Assembly (NCBI GenBank): GCA_964035575.1
Contig: OZ037840.1
Span: 62,001-126,000, forward strand
Direction of reading: 5' to 3'
DNA from: Rhynchopus sp. YZ270_cl-10
Lineage: Eukaryota; Euglenozoa; Diplonemea; Diplonemida; Diplonemidae
DNA: 64,000 nucleotides
Below the pieces are notes generated by a model. It was not told the DNA's origin. It worked only from the letters and a program-made list of their open reading frames with translations, and did not search any database. Below are positions 1 through 10,479 of the stretch, in pieces (positions within the stretch are counted from its first letter, which is position 1; each line of letters opens with the position of its first letter). The position numbers and the translations under genes were made by a program.

Positions 1-985
1 GTCGGGGCTGCGCGGGTAGTTCACTTCAATTGTTTTCTGGCGTCTGAGAAACGCTTTGTCGTACGTCAACTCACGCATCCGAGGGTCAAGCAAGGCGACT
101 GCCTTGAAGATAGGCGCACGGTAGATAATCCAACACGAGCACTGCGTCTCGAGCACGATGCTTGCGGTACGCGGCTCGTCTGTCAGAATCGCGAAGTCCC
201 CGAACAGCACCGGCGCTGTAAATCGGAAGAGGACTTGGTCAGCACCCTTGCCCTTCCCCCTGCGGGTGATCACACCCGAGCCGCTCAGGATCACCCAGAC
301 GCCTGAGCGCGATGAGTCGCCTTCCTTAATGATGGTGTCCCCAGGCTGTGTGGAGACTGGAGTTGCCTCGTCAGCGAGGTTGCGCAGGTCCGCATCCTCC
401 CAGCTAGAGAAGAGCATCCCGGTACGCAGCACGGACGCGATCTGGTCGTGGCGGTGGCCATGAGTGACCACCCCGCCTGCCTCCTTGTGGCGGGACGACA
501 CGATGACACGTGGCACCCACAACAGACCCAGCTTGACGGCAGCGTGTCGCAGTACTTCGTGCTGTATTTCCTGTGGCAACTCCTTCATGAGAGCAGACTC
601 GACATTGCCGAAGTCGGCAGTAGTGACGTTGGAGATGGCATCCTGTGGGGGGGAAAGGAATCGCGCAAAAAATGGGGATGTTTTTGGAAAGTTGGAACAC
701 TTCCTCAGCCCCACACAGACCCTGATATGTACTACAAAAATGGGGAGGAAAAATAGAGGTTAAATTCTATAATTTCAGGCACAATGTCACCCAGGAAGAG
801 GGGAAGGGGGGCCTTTCATTTCAAGAGGGGGGGAGGGTATGCCATACATCCTCTGTGTGCACCTTTGGGATGCGCTTCTTGATCAGCTTCACTTCGCCCT
901 TGAACCGCCTGCGTTCGATGGCACGCACGCCACGTTCATCTGGGGCTGCAGAGGAATAGAGACTTACCTGCATTACGACATGTGG
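1..985 (-). CDS. Cyclic-nucleotide-binding-domain protein, partial (ion-channel or exchanger type)
   Basis: The gene runs off the left edge. The main exon is 642..1 and opens after a clear 3' splice site (cccccacag). It encodes a helix containing ALMKELPQEIQHEVLRHA, like the linker before the binding domain of cyclic-nucleotide-gated and EAG-type channels, then a full cNMP-binding fold: PGDTIIKEGD, then FGDFAILTDEPRTAS near the left third. In the phosphate-binding cassette the usual Gly-Glu is Gly-Asp and the key Arg is kept. A second exon, about 945..848 (PDERGVRAIERRRFKGEVK), joins in phase through a 205-nt intron that starts GTATGG. An 18-nt exon at 985..968 is tentative. The family assignment is firm for the domain. 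Whether the whole protein is a channel, a Na+/H+ exchanger or a kinase regulator cannot be seen, because the membrane part would lie outside the readable exons. The role is probably cAMP/cGMP-gated regulation (inference). Confidence 0.72.
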
Positions 986-1044
986 CTGGGAGGAGAATAA
1001 GGGGAGGAGGAGGGCGGAGGGCGGAGGGAGAAGAAAAGTTTATA

Positions 1045-1080
1045 AGATGACCCTAAGCCTCTCGTTGCTTAGTCACCTTA
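1045..1080 (-). repeat. Dispersed hairpin motif, CTCTCGT loop (type a)
   Basis: Contains ctaagcctctcgttgcttag on the plus strand, a perfect 6-bp stem around an 8-nt loop. Read in gene sense (minus), the motif is followed by a long polypyrimidine tract and an AG that borders the tentative first exon of the left-edge gene. Confidence 0.6.
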
Positions 1081-2869
1081 GAGAAAGAGAAGTGGAGCTA
1101 AGAGGGAGAGTATACCTGTTTCGTGTTGCGGGGGAAGAGAGGTGGGGGAGGAGGGGGAGGAGGGGAGGAGGAGGGGGGGAGCATCCCGGCATGGTATAAA
1201 TAGCGGGAGAAGGGGGGGGAGAAGATGGTCAAAAAAAAAAATATGTGGTAGTCAAAGCGGGGGGTGTAGGGAAATGAACTCTTAATTTTTCGTCAATTTT
1301 TTAACCAAATTAAATAAAACAGCAAACTTTTCTACTAGTTAATTCGTTTTCGAGGTGTGTTGTTGTTTTTTTTTTCTTCTTTTCGCATTGTGAAAGAGAG
1401 GGGAAAGAGTGGTGAAACAGATGTTTTTTCATTTTTCATTTTTATTTTGGGTAGACTTATCACTTTCGTCTCCACCTTAGTGAGTAACTGGGGATCGGCA
1501 CTCACTTGGTCAAAAGCTTTTTGTACTACGGAAGGTATAAAACGCAGGTCGTCCTCAACCTTTTTTTAGAGCAACTTTCATGCACAAGAACCTTCCGGAT
1601 GGCCCACACATTAAAACAGTTTGAGACCATCAGGTTACGAGAACGGAACTTCGGATGTTTTGGACTTATGTACGATATAAAGAGAATGATTAGATTCATA
1701 TACTTTCAGTTCACAGAATTGAAAGTATTTGAGAGGGCCGACACATGCACCCTTTCTTTTGGTTTTAGATTTTTATTTTTGAGAATGATGAAAACACATC
1801 GGCCTCATAGTAAGGGCGGATGCAGGCACTGGAAAAAGGGTGGTATTTGTCGTCCCCTCATCCCCCCTTCTTGTAGTTGTTTGATGCGTTGACGCTTTCA
1901 CACAAAAGGGGGGTGAACACAGGGTGATGACACTTTCCGCTCGCAAAGTAGTGTGCGTAAACATATCTATGGTGGTTGTGATACCGCTACGACAAGCACG
2001 AAGAAGCGAGAGGGAAGCTCTCAAGTAAAAGAAAAGAAAAAGAAACCTGTAGTTGGTGATGCAGGCACCCCCTCCGACTGACCCACGTATGCCAGCCATC
2101 CGGATGAAAGCACAAAGTACCCTGCGGCGCTACGACAGTAGATGTAAAACGGAAACCTAATGACTTGCCCGTACCTTAAGAGAACGAGGGCGGTACACAA
2201 CCGTTCGTCAGCCGGCGTCCCATCTGCAGTTGTAGAGTGGTAAGCTTACAGCTTACAGGTACTCCCGTTCGCAAAGAAAAGAAAGATAAATAATTTGACA
2301 GTGCTAACCGCCTCACCGTCCATCGGCGGACACAGAGCACTTTGTTCTCCGCGGGTTATCTAACCCTAGAGAACACTGGGGATAAAAAGGGGGTAAGATT
2401 TATAAATGGATTACTCGCATTTTTACGCACACCTGAGGAACAGAAAGTTGACATAAAAAAAAAAGCGCCCTTTGGGAGAAAGGCACTGCGTCAACCGACA
2501 GAATGTAAGCTGATCCTAAGCCTCCCGTGCTCAGTCACCTTATTCATAAAGAAAGAAAGAGTTGAAGTGTGCACACACCTCACTGTACACGGTCGGATGC
2601 AGGCACAAAGAAAACTTGGAGAGGTTGGTTGTATACTGCCGTGCACACCTATGGCAACACAAAGGCGCTGAAATAGGTTGCCGGCGACTGTGACTCGCAA
2701 GGGGGGGAAAAAACAGAAAAAATATGTGACATGAATAATAGTTATTGATGCAGGTACCTCAACTGACCCCACGAATGAAATAATAAAAACCCCCGTTCGT
2801 CTTTTGTTTAGTTGGTACGCTACCCACGTCATACGCAAGGGGAAAAAGGAAAGAAAAAGAAAAGAAAAC

Positions 2870-2912
2870 TTGAAAGATGCATTGTACCTCCCTGTGCACA
2901 CACATCTAAAAA
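2870..2912 (-). repeat. Dispersed hairpin motif (type b)
   Basis: A GAAAGATG...CTCCCTGTGCACACACATC variant of the family. In gene sense it is followed by a long C/T tract (plus strand 2835-2868 is A/G only). Confidence 0.5.
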
Positions 2913-2977
2913 TATATCCGTTTCGCTTGATCAGATCTCTACCGTTTGTTGCATTGCACGCTTCCACAAAGAATATA

Positions 2978-3064
2978 CAGTCACAATCGGTGGGGTAAAA
3001 ACCCTCCCAGAGTTTTGAAATCCCAAAAAACGCCTTAGTTTTTACCCCTCCGATGTTTTTACCC
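2978..3064. mobile_element. Tc1/mariner-like MITE, 3' end missing
   Basis: Begins TA-CAGT and shares the internal GGTGGGGTAAAAACCCTC and AGTTTTGAAATCCC segments with the complete copies at 3384-3525 and 34983-35183. The right terminal repeat (TTGTTGTCTTACTG) is absent here. Non-autonomous plain DNA transposon. Confidence 0.5.
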
Positions 3065-3383
3065 CCGGGCATGATATTTTTGGTCAGCATGGGAAGAAAA
3101 AAAAAGGGAAATGAGGTGAGATATTGGGAACAAGGGTGGGCCTGGGTAGGCCTCCTACAGACAAAGAAGAACACCTCAACGGAATTTCACTGCATATACA
3201 CATAGAAAGAAAGGACAGAACGAACTGAAACATACCAACAGAATCAGGGGGTGGGGAGGAGGAGGAGGAGGAGGCTTGTGTCGTCTGTTACAACAACACC
3301 ACTCACACACTCTCGCACAGAACCACTTTTCCCACACACTGCTGTCTTACAAAAAACTTGCCGCAAATCAGTTTGACTTTTTA

Positions 3384-3525
3384 CAGTGAGACAACAAACA
3401 CCCGTGGGGTAGGAACATAGGTGGGGTAAAAACACCGGAGGGGTAAAAAACTAAGGTGGATTTTTTGGAATTTCAAAACTCTAAGGGAGGGTTTTTACCC
3501 CCTCCGATGTTTTGTTGTCTTACTG
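3384..3525. mobile_element. Tc1/mariner-like MITE, 142 bp
   Basis: Starts CAGTGAGACAACAAACA and ends TGTTTTGTTGTCTTACTG, imperfect terminal inverted repeats, with TA dinucleotides on both sides (3382-3383 and 3526-3527). CAGT ends and TA duplication are the hallmark of Tc1/mariner elements. No coding capacity. The same family occurs at 34983-35183. Confidence 0.75.
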
Positions 3526-3689
3526 TATATTTTGGCACCTTTTTGTGAACGCCAAATTTTCTTGACGACTGTACAATCTATAATACAAAAAGCCCACAGA
3601 TTCGCGTTCCTAACCCACCCACGCTATTTCGTAGCACCTTTTAGTGCTTTTTTGAGGTAATATCACGAACACCACAGATGTGGACACAT

Positions 3690-3972
3690 TTTCTCCTCCA
3701 CCTTACCCCCCTATCTCTTGCAAAGCTAATAGGGAAACATCTTCACTACACCTTTGAGCCACATTCCCCCTGCCCTCAGGCAACTACCTACCAACAAACG
3801 GGACGGTGTCTGACCTTTTTTTTGTTTTATCCTCCACCTTACTCCCTTCGCTTGCAAATAGAAAGAGGGAAACACATCTTCACCACACACCTTTGAGCAA
3901 TATATCCCCCCCTGCCCTCAGCTGCCTACCAACAAATGAGACGGTGTCTGACCTTTTTTTGCTTCTTCCCCA
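3690..3972. repeat. C/T-rich tandem duplication, unit about 137 bp
   Basis: Two adjacent copies (about 3694-3830 and 3832-3970). Each runs from TCCACCTTA through ACACCTTTGAGC and CCCTGCCCTCAG to GACGGTGTCTGACC. They lie immediately 3' of the 4009-4524 gene and are likely in its 3' flank. Confidence 0.65.
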
Positions 3973-4008
3973 CCTCTCTCACCCCACCCCATCCCCAATT
4001 GCATCACC

Positions 4009-4524
4009 TCATTGAAAGCGATACCCATTATCTATGAGCGACTCTTGGTCGGGAGAGGCGATCTTCGGGAGGGTGTAGCGCATGGGGGGGGAGGCTGTGT
4101 GTGCAGGGGTGCTCACGAAGGAGGCGTCGGGGACGGTTAGCGAGGAGGCAAACCCGTCGGCGTCGTGCGTTGGGGGGACGGGCGGGGTTTGGGGACGATA
4201 CGCACCACCACCACCCATCCCACCACGCTGTTGTCCCTGCTGCCCCTGTTGAGACTGCTGCTGAGCCTGTTGTAGTATCATCTGCATCTGCTGCACAGCT
4301 GCAGGCTGCTTCACATTCGTCTCCTCCGCAGGCGCTGCCGCGTACGCGCTCTCCTCATCCTCCTCACCCCACACACGGTACTGAAAGCAGTACAGCGAGA
4401 CAACGCTCACGACGCACAGCACCACCAGCGCGCCTCCTACAAGCACAGCGGCAGTCAGCATGGGGTCGCTGCTGTCGGGGGAAGGGGTCAGCGGGATGGG
4501 GGTAGGCGGTGCGAGTGTGGCCAT
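4009..4524 (-). CDS. Small single-pass membrane protein with Gln-rich tail (171 aa)
   Basis: Unrecognised family. The start chosen is the ATG at 4524 (MATLAPPTPIPLTP). It sits just after a splice-acceptor-like ctctctgtctacgtcag, so an upstream exon or 5' UTR intron is possible. A reading from an ATG at 4755 would add 77 low-complexity residues and is less likely. Visible parts are a short Pro/Thr-rich extracellular N-terminus, a strong transmembrane helix at about residues 22-46 (AAVLVGGALVVLCVVSVVSL), an acidic juxtamembrane stretch, a Gln-rich segment (about 78-98), a Gly patch, and a Ser/Pro-rich tail ending NGYRFQ. No signal peptide is needed if the helix acts as a signal anchor. Function unknown. 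An intrinsically disordered cytosolic tail is the only structural inference. Confidence 0.6.
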   Translation of the reverse strand: MATLAPPTPIPLTPSPDSSDPMLTAAVLVGGALVVLCVVSVVSLYCFQYRVWGEEDEESAYAAAPAEETNVKQPAAVQQMQMILQQAQQQSQQGQQGQQRGGMGGGGAYRPQTPPVPPTHDADGFASSLTVPDASFVSTPAHTASPPMRYTLPKIASPDQESLIDNGYRFQ

Positions 4525-4720
4525 TGCTGACGTAGACAGAGAGAGAGCGAATAGGAATGAAAAGGGTTGAAGATGATCCCCAGTGTGTGCGTAAAGGCTT
4601 AAAGGGGTGCTTAGCGGTAAGGGAAGAGGTGAGAAGGTACTGGAGAAGGTCTGTGGGATGTCACCTGGTAGAACTGTAGGGAAGAAGAAGAGAAGGGAAA
4701 ATGGAAAAAAAAATGAAGCT

Positions 4721-4755
4721 TTGAAATACAAAGCACTCTCGTGACAGTGTACCAA
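4721..4755 (-). repeat. Dispersed repeat R1, short fragment
   Basis: Matches the start of R1 (TTGAAATACAAAGC, CTCTCGTGACAGTGTACC). Strand is given in gene sense. Confidence 0.55.
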
Positions 4756-5321
4756 AGAAAAAAGGGGGGGAGAAGGAGGGGAAGGGGGGGCAGCTACCCG
4801 CTTGGCATGGTTGTTGTGGTGTGTCGTCTGGTTTGTGTCGGAGAAGGGGGAAGGGGGGATTCAAATACAAAAAAAAAAAGGCTTTTTTTCTGTTATCATT
4901 TTTTTGGCGTTCATCTATCACAATAAAGGGGAGGGGAGAGGCGTCTAAAAGAGGAATTGGTTCGTTTCGATTTTGCTTTTGTTTCTAAAACCACTTGGCT
5001 TTTACCTCGCGGTGTAGCTCCGGACAGAGCCGCAGAGGTCAGGACTGAGGATAGACCGGATAGGGCAAAAAGGCCGTCTTTTTATTGGCGGGTAAAAGCA
5101 GGTGGTAAAATCTAAAAAAGGAGGGAAATAAGGAGGGAAGTGATTGAAAGAGCCTGTACCTCACGAAAACGGTATAAAAATACTACACGGTGTCAATAGC
5201 TATCTTTACACAGGCGGGAAACGAAACAGAGGGAGTTTGTTAAACGAAAAATGATGACCACTTATCCAAGAGAAAGTTGAGAGAATGAACATGACTCAAA
5301 CGTGCATACACATCTCAGACT

Positions 5322-5404
5322 AAATACAAAAGACCGGCTGTACCGGGGGGGGTGAACACCCAACCATGCATTACACTACATCCATTTTTGTGGTTTACAT
5401 CTGA
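5322..5404 (-). repeat. Dispersed repeat R1, 5'-deleted copy
   Basis: Keeps AAATACAAAAGACCGGCTGT and the 3' half (CCCAACCATGCA, GTGGTTTACATCTGA) compared with full copies such as 29316-29452. Confidence 0.6.
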
Positions 5405-5675
5405 ATAAAAAAATAGCCTAGTCGAACTCTCTCTCCCCACTACGTTTTGTTGTATTACACAGGCACTACCAATATTATACTATTCTCGTACCGTACCACC
5501 CACCGTAAGATACGAATGTGTTCCCCTACCGCCATCGTTCCCAGTAGACTGGGGAGAAACGACGTGGTGCACAATGGGTTTCAAATTTCGTTCGATCTGG
5601 CGATATTGAAAATAGGTGCGGCAATTTCACATGACCACCAGGTATCAAGGTTCCCAGCAGCCCACGTTGGCATCG

Positions 5676-7532
5676 TTACCGGCCGAAACGCAGCGGTTTC
5701 TGCACACCACCACTTCGTTGATTAGGGGTTGTAGGAGGTGGCTGTGCAGACCCAGGCAGAGGCGCACCCCCTTGCTGCTGTTGTGTCTTGACCAAAGCAA
5801 CTGTGAGCGTGCCTATGGCGGAGGCAGCCTCCCTCTGCACGTCGCTGTGCAGCTCGAGGAGACGTACGACCTGTGCGTCGCGTGCACGTAGTGTGGTCTC
5901 GAGGGTGGTGACCTGGGCACGTGACGCGGAGAGTTCTTTGTGCAGTGCAGCAAGGGCGGCCTCGTGGTGGTGCTGCTGTCGCTGCAGCTGCTGCTGCTGT
6001 TCGTGGATCTGTTGTTGCTGCTGCTGCTGCTGCTGGTACTGCTGCTGCTGCAGCCCCTGCTGCTGTGCTGCCATCGCCTCGACCGCTGCAGCCAGTGTGT
6101 CACCACCGCCACCGCCACCCCCTCCCCCTCCCCCCTCTACCTCACGCTCCGAGCGTGCCGTCTGCACAGACGGCGCTGCCCGCTCACCAGACACACGCGT
6201 CTCACAGAGGAACTCACGCAATGCCTGCGAAGGGAGGCGGATGTGGTGCAGGGTCGCGGACACGGTGCTGGCGCTGCTGTCACATGGTGTACCCGGCGCG
6301 CACACCTCACTGTGCGACTGCGTGGAGGCACGGTCACGCCGACCCACCTCCGACACAGAACGCATGCTGTGTGGCCCTTCACCTGCACGCGGTGTCCCAG
6401 GTGCGCACATCCCCCCGCTGGGTGCACTCTGTGACTGAGTGGAAGCACGGCTCTCACCCCCACGCATATGCTGTGTTACACCTCCACCCCCACCTCCACG
6501 TGGCGTACCCGGAGCCCCGCTGCTCACACCTCCCCCTTGCGTGGAAACACCACTTTCGCCACCCCGCCACAACCCCTCCAGCGCCACGTGCCGCATGCTG
6601 TGCGCCACACCACCACGCGGTGTCACAGGAGGCGTTATCGCACCCCCACCACCCTCACCAAACGCAACATTCGTCATAACACCAGGACGCGAGCTGGCCT
6701 GGCGGATGACTCCACCACTACCACCACCACTCTCCTCCGATGGGTGCGGGGCAGGATGCGCCACGTAGCCCACCCCAGACGACGCGAACGACGGTGCCGG
6801 GGAAAGCGACGGCGACAGAGACCGCGACGGGGCGCAGAACTCGCTGCTGTGGCGCTGCACCTGCGCGACGAGAGGCACACCAATCGCGAGGGCACCACCT
6901 CCGTTGGTCACTGCCGCTGCGGACAGGGCAACGCTTTGCGACGGTGTGCCCGCAGGGGGCACGACCACTTGAGCAGCATGCACTGCGGAAGAGAGAAGCG
7001 TACGCGACACTGCTTCAGACTCCTCTTCCCCTTCCCCCTCCCCATCACCGCACCCACTTCCCACGCCTTCACTCTGGGACGCACCCCTGAAGGTCGACGG
7101 TGAGACCGACGTCAACGTCGTTGCGCTGCTTTCACATCTGTGCAAAGGGGACTGCGGGCGGTAGTGGTGTGCACCAGGATACGACTTCGATGTGTCCGCT
7201 CTGGTCAGCCGTGCGGCACTTCCTGCATGTACACTGTGTGATGTGTTGTGCTGCACAGGGCCCCTCTGTTGGAACGGAGCTTCGCAGCGTGAGACAACTT
7301 CATTGTGTTGGCGGTGCGGGCGAGCGGAGGAAGAAGAAGAGGAGGAGGAAGAGGAGGAGGAGGGGCAAAAGGGGCGTACATGCTCTGCCCCCAGCGCCTC
7401 TACGTGGTTCGTGACGTCGGCGCCGAAGCTGCGTGGTGCGGCGGTGCTGCGGAAGGCTTTGAAGGGCGCAGTGCTGCCTAGCCCTGCACCACCTGGCCCG
7501 CCGACACTATGATGTGCACGTGGATGGTGCAT
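5676..7532 (-). CDS. Ser/Gly-rich low-complexity protein with Gln-rich coiled coil (618 aa)
   Basis: Single open frame from an ATG at 7532 to a TAA at 5676. No recognised domain. Residues about 1-420 are Ser/Pro/Gly-rich and contain degenerate tandem units of roughly 35 residues built on RASTQS...APGTPR and G-runs. Residues about 440-600 hold a poly-Gly run, a Gln-rich block (QQQQYQQQQQQQQQ), then a heptad-like helix (LHKELSASRAQVTTLETTLR...QVVRLLELHSDV) that should form a coiled coil. The tail PLRFGR is basic. The composition resembles the 30198-33742 product (same G-run and short Pro-motif style), so the two may be distant paralogues or share a scaffold-like or condensate-like role (inference). 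The GC-rich codons stand out from the flanks. The start is uncertain because the N-terminal segment is uninformative. Confidence 0.65.
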   Translation of the reverse strand: MHHPRAHHSVGGPGGAGLGSTAPFKAFRSTAAPRSFGADVTNHVEALGAEHVRPFCPSSSSSSSSSSSSARPHRQHNEVVSRCEAPFQQRGPVQHNTSHSVHAGSAARLTRADTSKSYPGAHHYRPQSPLHRCESSATTLTSVSPSTFRGASQSEGVGSGCGDGEGEGEEESEAVSRTLLSSAVHAAQVVVPPAGTPSQSVALSAAAVTNGGGALAIGVPLVAQVQRHSSEFCAPSRSLSPSLSPAPSFASSGVGYVAHPAPHPSEESGGGSGGVIRQASSRPGVMTNVAFGEGGGGAITPPVTPRGGVAHSMRHVALEGLWRGGESGVSTQGGGVSSGAPGTPRGGGGGGVTQHMRGGESRASTQSQSAPSGGMCAPGTPRAGEGPHSMRSVSEVGRRDRASTQSHSEVCAPGTPCDSSASTVSATLHHIRLPSQALREFLCETRVSGERAAPSVQTARSEREVEGGGGGGGGGGGDTLAAAVEAMAAQQQGLQQQQYQQQQQQQQQIHEQQQQLQRQQHHHEAALAALHKELSASRAQVTTLETTLRARDAQVVRLLELHSDVQREAASAIGTLTVALVKTQQQQGGAPLPGSAQPPPTTPNQRSGGVQKPLRFGR

Positions 7533-9381
7533 CGGGTGTGTGCATGGGGTGGTGGGGTGGTGTGGGGAGGAAATCAGTGTTGTGTTCTCTGTGGAGGGTG
7601 TGGTAGGATAACGCTGTGGGTTTGCTATGGGGTTGTTTGAGTATGTGCAGGAAAAACTAAACGTAACATTACACCAACTGATCTGTCCTTACTACTCTAC
7701 TACTTATGTCTTTTTTCGTTGACCGCAGCGCAGGAAGTAAAGAAGTGCCGTGTGCACGAAACCGCTTGCAAAAAAAAGAAACTAGGCTTGCAGAAACTCG
7801 TCTCTTGAGGATGAAATATGGGGGAAATTCTTTGATTTTCCGAAAACCGGCGGCGCCGAGGTATGTACGCATGGCCCGTACTTACGGTGGTAGGCCGCCA
7901 CAAGCACAAGGTGTACAACAGGCTTTGCTATAGAGTAATAGCCTACACGGGAATAAGCACGTTACGGGGAAAGCTCGCCACACCACCTTAGTCCCTGCCG
8001 GTCGTATCTTGTGCTAACAAATCTTTGTCACAAAAATTTGTCAGCACCCTCCCGAGCTTCAGGATGGTCCTCGCGCAACTTCGGTCCTCGATCAAAGCAA
8101 GTAACAGAGGGCACGTAGCGCCAGATAAACGGTACGCGCTAGTTTAGTAACTAGTCGTTGCGACTAGTTCCACTAGTAGCCCCCTGACTAGTCCACCGTG
8201 TAAACAGAGTTTACAGTATGGCGGCTGAGGGTACAGGCAGGGCAGGGGATTTATGTGAAGGTAAGCAAAGGCAGGGAGGGGTTTGGGAGAGGATGCTGTT
8301 GAACTCACATGACACATAAGCACACTGTTTGTTTTCTTGTTACTGTTCAGAAAGGGAGCTGACAAAACACGCATACATGCACAAAGCCACACACTGTGTG
8401 GTGGCACTGTGCGTTTGCAAAGAAGAGTCGCTCCGCATGGGGTGGGTGGGGTCGGATAAAGTCATGAGGCAAGGGTTCTAAGAATCACAAAATAGTTCAA
8501 TTCACCTTTCCCGATGTTCACATACAGACACCACAGGGATGTCAGGCACGTTCACTAAAGGAGGTACACTAAAAATATTGCAATTTTCCTGAATATCCAT
8601 CATATGAGTGATGCTTGCTTCAATCGAGTCCCGGATGAAAGCAGAAAAAAAAAATTGCACTAGGCTGTTGGTCCCAACACTAGGCTGTACGGTGATTGAA
8701 GCGAAAGTTTTTAAAAAGTGTCCACAGGGTACAAAGGCGGTTATGGTCAAATATTAGGGTGAAAAACCCCGACGTTTTTACAAAGTCTTTACGGTGTACT
8801 ACGCCCTTAGACCAACACTTTTGTAAAGATAACGAACGGAGTGATCACGGACTCTCCCCCACTCAGCGGTGCACGGACAGGGGCAACAGGGGAGATCCTT
8901 GCGTATGCACGAGGGGGCGAGGGGAGGAGGGGGTGGGAAACTAAGACAAGGGGAGGGTGGGAGAGTGATCGTGCACACCGGTGCGGGAGAGACAGTCCAG
9001 AGTAGTGTTGAAAAAAAAAAGGTTGGTCACGATCTGAGCCTCGCGTGCTTACATCATCACTTGAAAGACGAATGTGCTGCGAGATCACAGATCAATTGTA
9101 TCCCTTTTTTTTTGTCAAAACATCTTATCTCTTTTGCCGGATGCGATCAACAAACAAACGAATAAAGAAAACTTGAAAGATGAATGTGTCTTTCGTGCAC
9201 ACACATCTTAATGAATAAAGGGGGGCAAATAAACAACTGCAAGCACTTCAAAAGAACTTTGGAGGGTATGTGTAGACCAGGCATCTGTACAGTCGGAATC
9301 GATACCTGCCCATATGACCTCCTTCCTGAGCACCAGCATTGGGATGTGTTGCTCGTAGGTGGCAGATGTCTCGTGACGGAC
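7533..9381. other. Intergenic, no gene supported
   Basis: Short ORFs on both strands lack recognisable domains or splice support. Contains a small ACTAGT-rich palindrome (about 8150-8175) and hairpin-family repeats near 9030-9057 and 9173-9212. Confidence 0.45.
9173..9212 (-). repeat. Dispersed hairpin motif (type b)
   Basis: Reads gaaagatgaatgtgtctttc followed by GTGCACACACATC on the plus strand. The GTGC/GCAC stem is kept while the loop has changed to TTTCGT. Confidence 0.55.
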
Positions 9382-10254
9382 CTAGGCACAGCACTTCCCA
9401 TCGCAGCAGGTGCTCCCAAGGGTTTTGCTGCACACCGCCCCTGTGCAGCAGATGCTCGTGGAGGGGTCCATGCATTTTGGGTTCCGTACGTACCCCTCCG
9501 TGAGCGTGCACGCCGTCTCGTTCTTCGGGCAGCAGATCTGGCCCGCGGGGAAACCCGCCCACGCATGGCAGGTCTGCGTGCCGCTGCAGACCAGGTCTGG
9601 ATCGAATTCACTGCCGTCACTGCAGCAGGTCTCCCCAGCAGTCGTGTTGTAGGGCGTCGTGCCACAGCACTTCATCTCCGGACCGGACAGACACCCACAC
9701 CCCGAGCATGTGTCTGCCTGATCACAGATGCCATTCGACCCACAGCACTGCTGTTTGTGGCTATCAAATTTTCCCGCCCCACAGCACTGTGTCTTCCGGT
9801 CGTGCCGTTCGATGCAGCCGCAGCTGTTGCAGGTGTGTTTGGCCACATCGCAGACACCCTTGCCAGAGCAGCACTGTGTCCGGTTGTTGTACTCCGTCGT
9901 GACGCAGCACTTTGTGAAGGGGTCCGAGGTCACGCCGCAGCTTCCAATGCAGAAGTCGCTGTTGTTCGCAGATTGGCCGCTTTCAGTACAGCACTTCTGG
10001 CCTTCACCGTAGCAGCTGTAATGCTGTATCATCGTCCACGCGCTTGCACAGCAGGTTGGCTTATCTAAGGGGCAAGGGTACCGTAAACCCTCATCGGCAC
10101 CGTTCTTACACTCCGAACAGACTTCGACAGACTTATTGTAGCAGAACCCAAAGTCGCAGCATTCCAGACCATCTTTGCAGTCATCAAACCCACAGTTGCC
10201 CCCCACAGCAGCCGCAACACCGGACAAGAATAGCAAAACAGAAGAAAGCTTCAT
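9382..10254 (-). CDS. Secreted galaxin-like Cys-rich repeat protein (290 aa)
   Basis: Complete single-exon frame with a classical signal peptide, MKLSSVLLFLSGVAAAVGG. The mature chain is extremely Cys-rich with repeated CC pairs spaced about 15-35 residues. The central part (about 105-230) has galaxin-type units: KCCVTTEYNNRTQCC, QCCGAGKFDSHKQQCC and KCCGTTPYNTTAGETCC, i.e. CC-x-x-x-(Y/F)-(N/D)-x(3-6)-CC. Several N-x-S/T sites (NNS, NNRT, NTT) suggest glycosylation. Galaxin repeats are known from extracellular matrices such as coral skeletal matrix and are found in other secreted proteins, so a structural, disulfide-crosslinked extracellular role is likely (inference). The protein ends DGKCCA. 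The upstream flank has no clear TATA. A pogo-like MITE lies 120 bp upstream. Confidence 0.8.
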   Translation of the reverse strand: MKLSSVLLFLSGVAAAVGGNCGFDDCKDGLECCDFGFCYNKSVEVCSECKNGADEGLRYPCPLDKPTCCASAWTMIQHYSCYGEGQKCCTESGQSANNSDFCIGSCGVTSDPFTKCCVTTEYNNRTQCCSGKGVCDVAKHTCNSCGCIERHDRKTQCCGAGKFDSHKQQCCGSNGICDQADTCSGCGCLSGPEMKCCGTTPYNTTAGETCCSDGSEFDPDLVCSGTQTCHAWAGFPAGQICCPKNETACTLTEGYVRNPKCMDPSTSICCTGAVCSKTLGSTCCDGKCCA

Positions 10255-10373
10255 GGTGTGTTTAGGAATAATTCTGGTGGGTGTGTGGCTGATAACTGTA
10301 AGGGGGTAGTCTTGCAGAATATGGGTGGTGGTTGTGTGGGTTGTGGAAATGAAATAAAGGTCAAATTATTTTA

Positions 10374-10479
10374 CAGTGGGGCGCGATATTACGGACGCGT
10401 TTTATTACGGGTAACTTAATTGTGGGTAAATATTGGAGTTACCCATAATTAGGCGCACCCGTAATATAGCGCTCCACTA
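10374..10479. mobile_element. Pogo/Tc1-like MITE, about 106 bp
   Basis: Starts TA-CAGTGGGGCGCGATATTACGG. The reverse complement of the right end is TAGTGGAGCGCTATATTACGG, an imperfect terminal inverted repeat of over 20 bp. The left TA is intact; the right tip carries changes, so the duplication is imperfect there. Confidence 0.65.

Larger units (their letters stand above)
986..2977. other. Intergenic, no gene seen; repeat fragments
   Basis: GA-rich and homopolymer-rich DNA without a supported gene. It holds copies of several dispersed repeats: a CTCTCGT-loop hairpin at 1045-1080 and variants at 2511-2545 and 2870-2912, a GATGCAGGCACC repeat at 2047-2085 and 2729-2775, and a 59-bp repeat at 1857-1915 that recurs at 34412-34470. 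A tRNA-like repeat at about 2303-2372 recurs at 29568-29636. A TATAAATAG string at 1195-1203 faces the plus strand but has no recognisable gene after it. Confidence 0.55.
4525..5675. other. Intergenic, two repeat-R1 fragments
   Basis: No gene supported. Contains fragments of the dispersed repeat called R1 here (4721-4755 and 5322-5404). The rest is A-, G- and T-run-rich DNA. Confidence 0.5.

Noticed and set aside
1195-1203. TATAAATAG as a plus-strand promoter
   Set aside because: No supported plus-strand gene follows; the ORFs after it are short and T-rich.
4525-4755. 77-residue N-terminal extension of the 4009-4524 protein
   Set aside because: Low-complexity Phe/Pro/Ser sequence with an acceptor-like site just before the chosen ATG; more likely UTR or intron.
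5788-6679. Plus-strand ORFs of 216 and 252 aa opposite the 5676-7532 gene
   Set aside because: Cys/His/Pro-rich shadows of CAG/CTG and GGT repeats in the real minus-strand frame.
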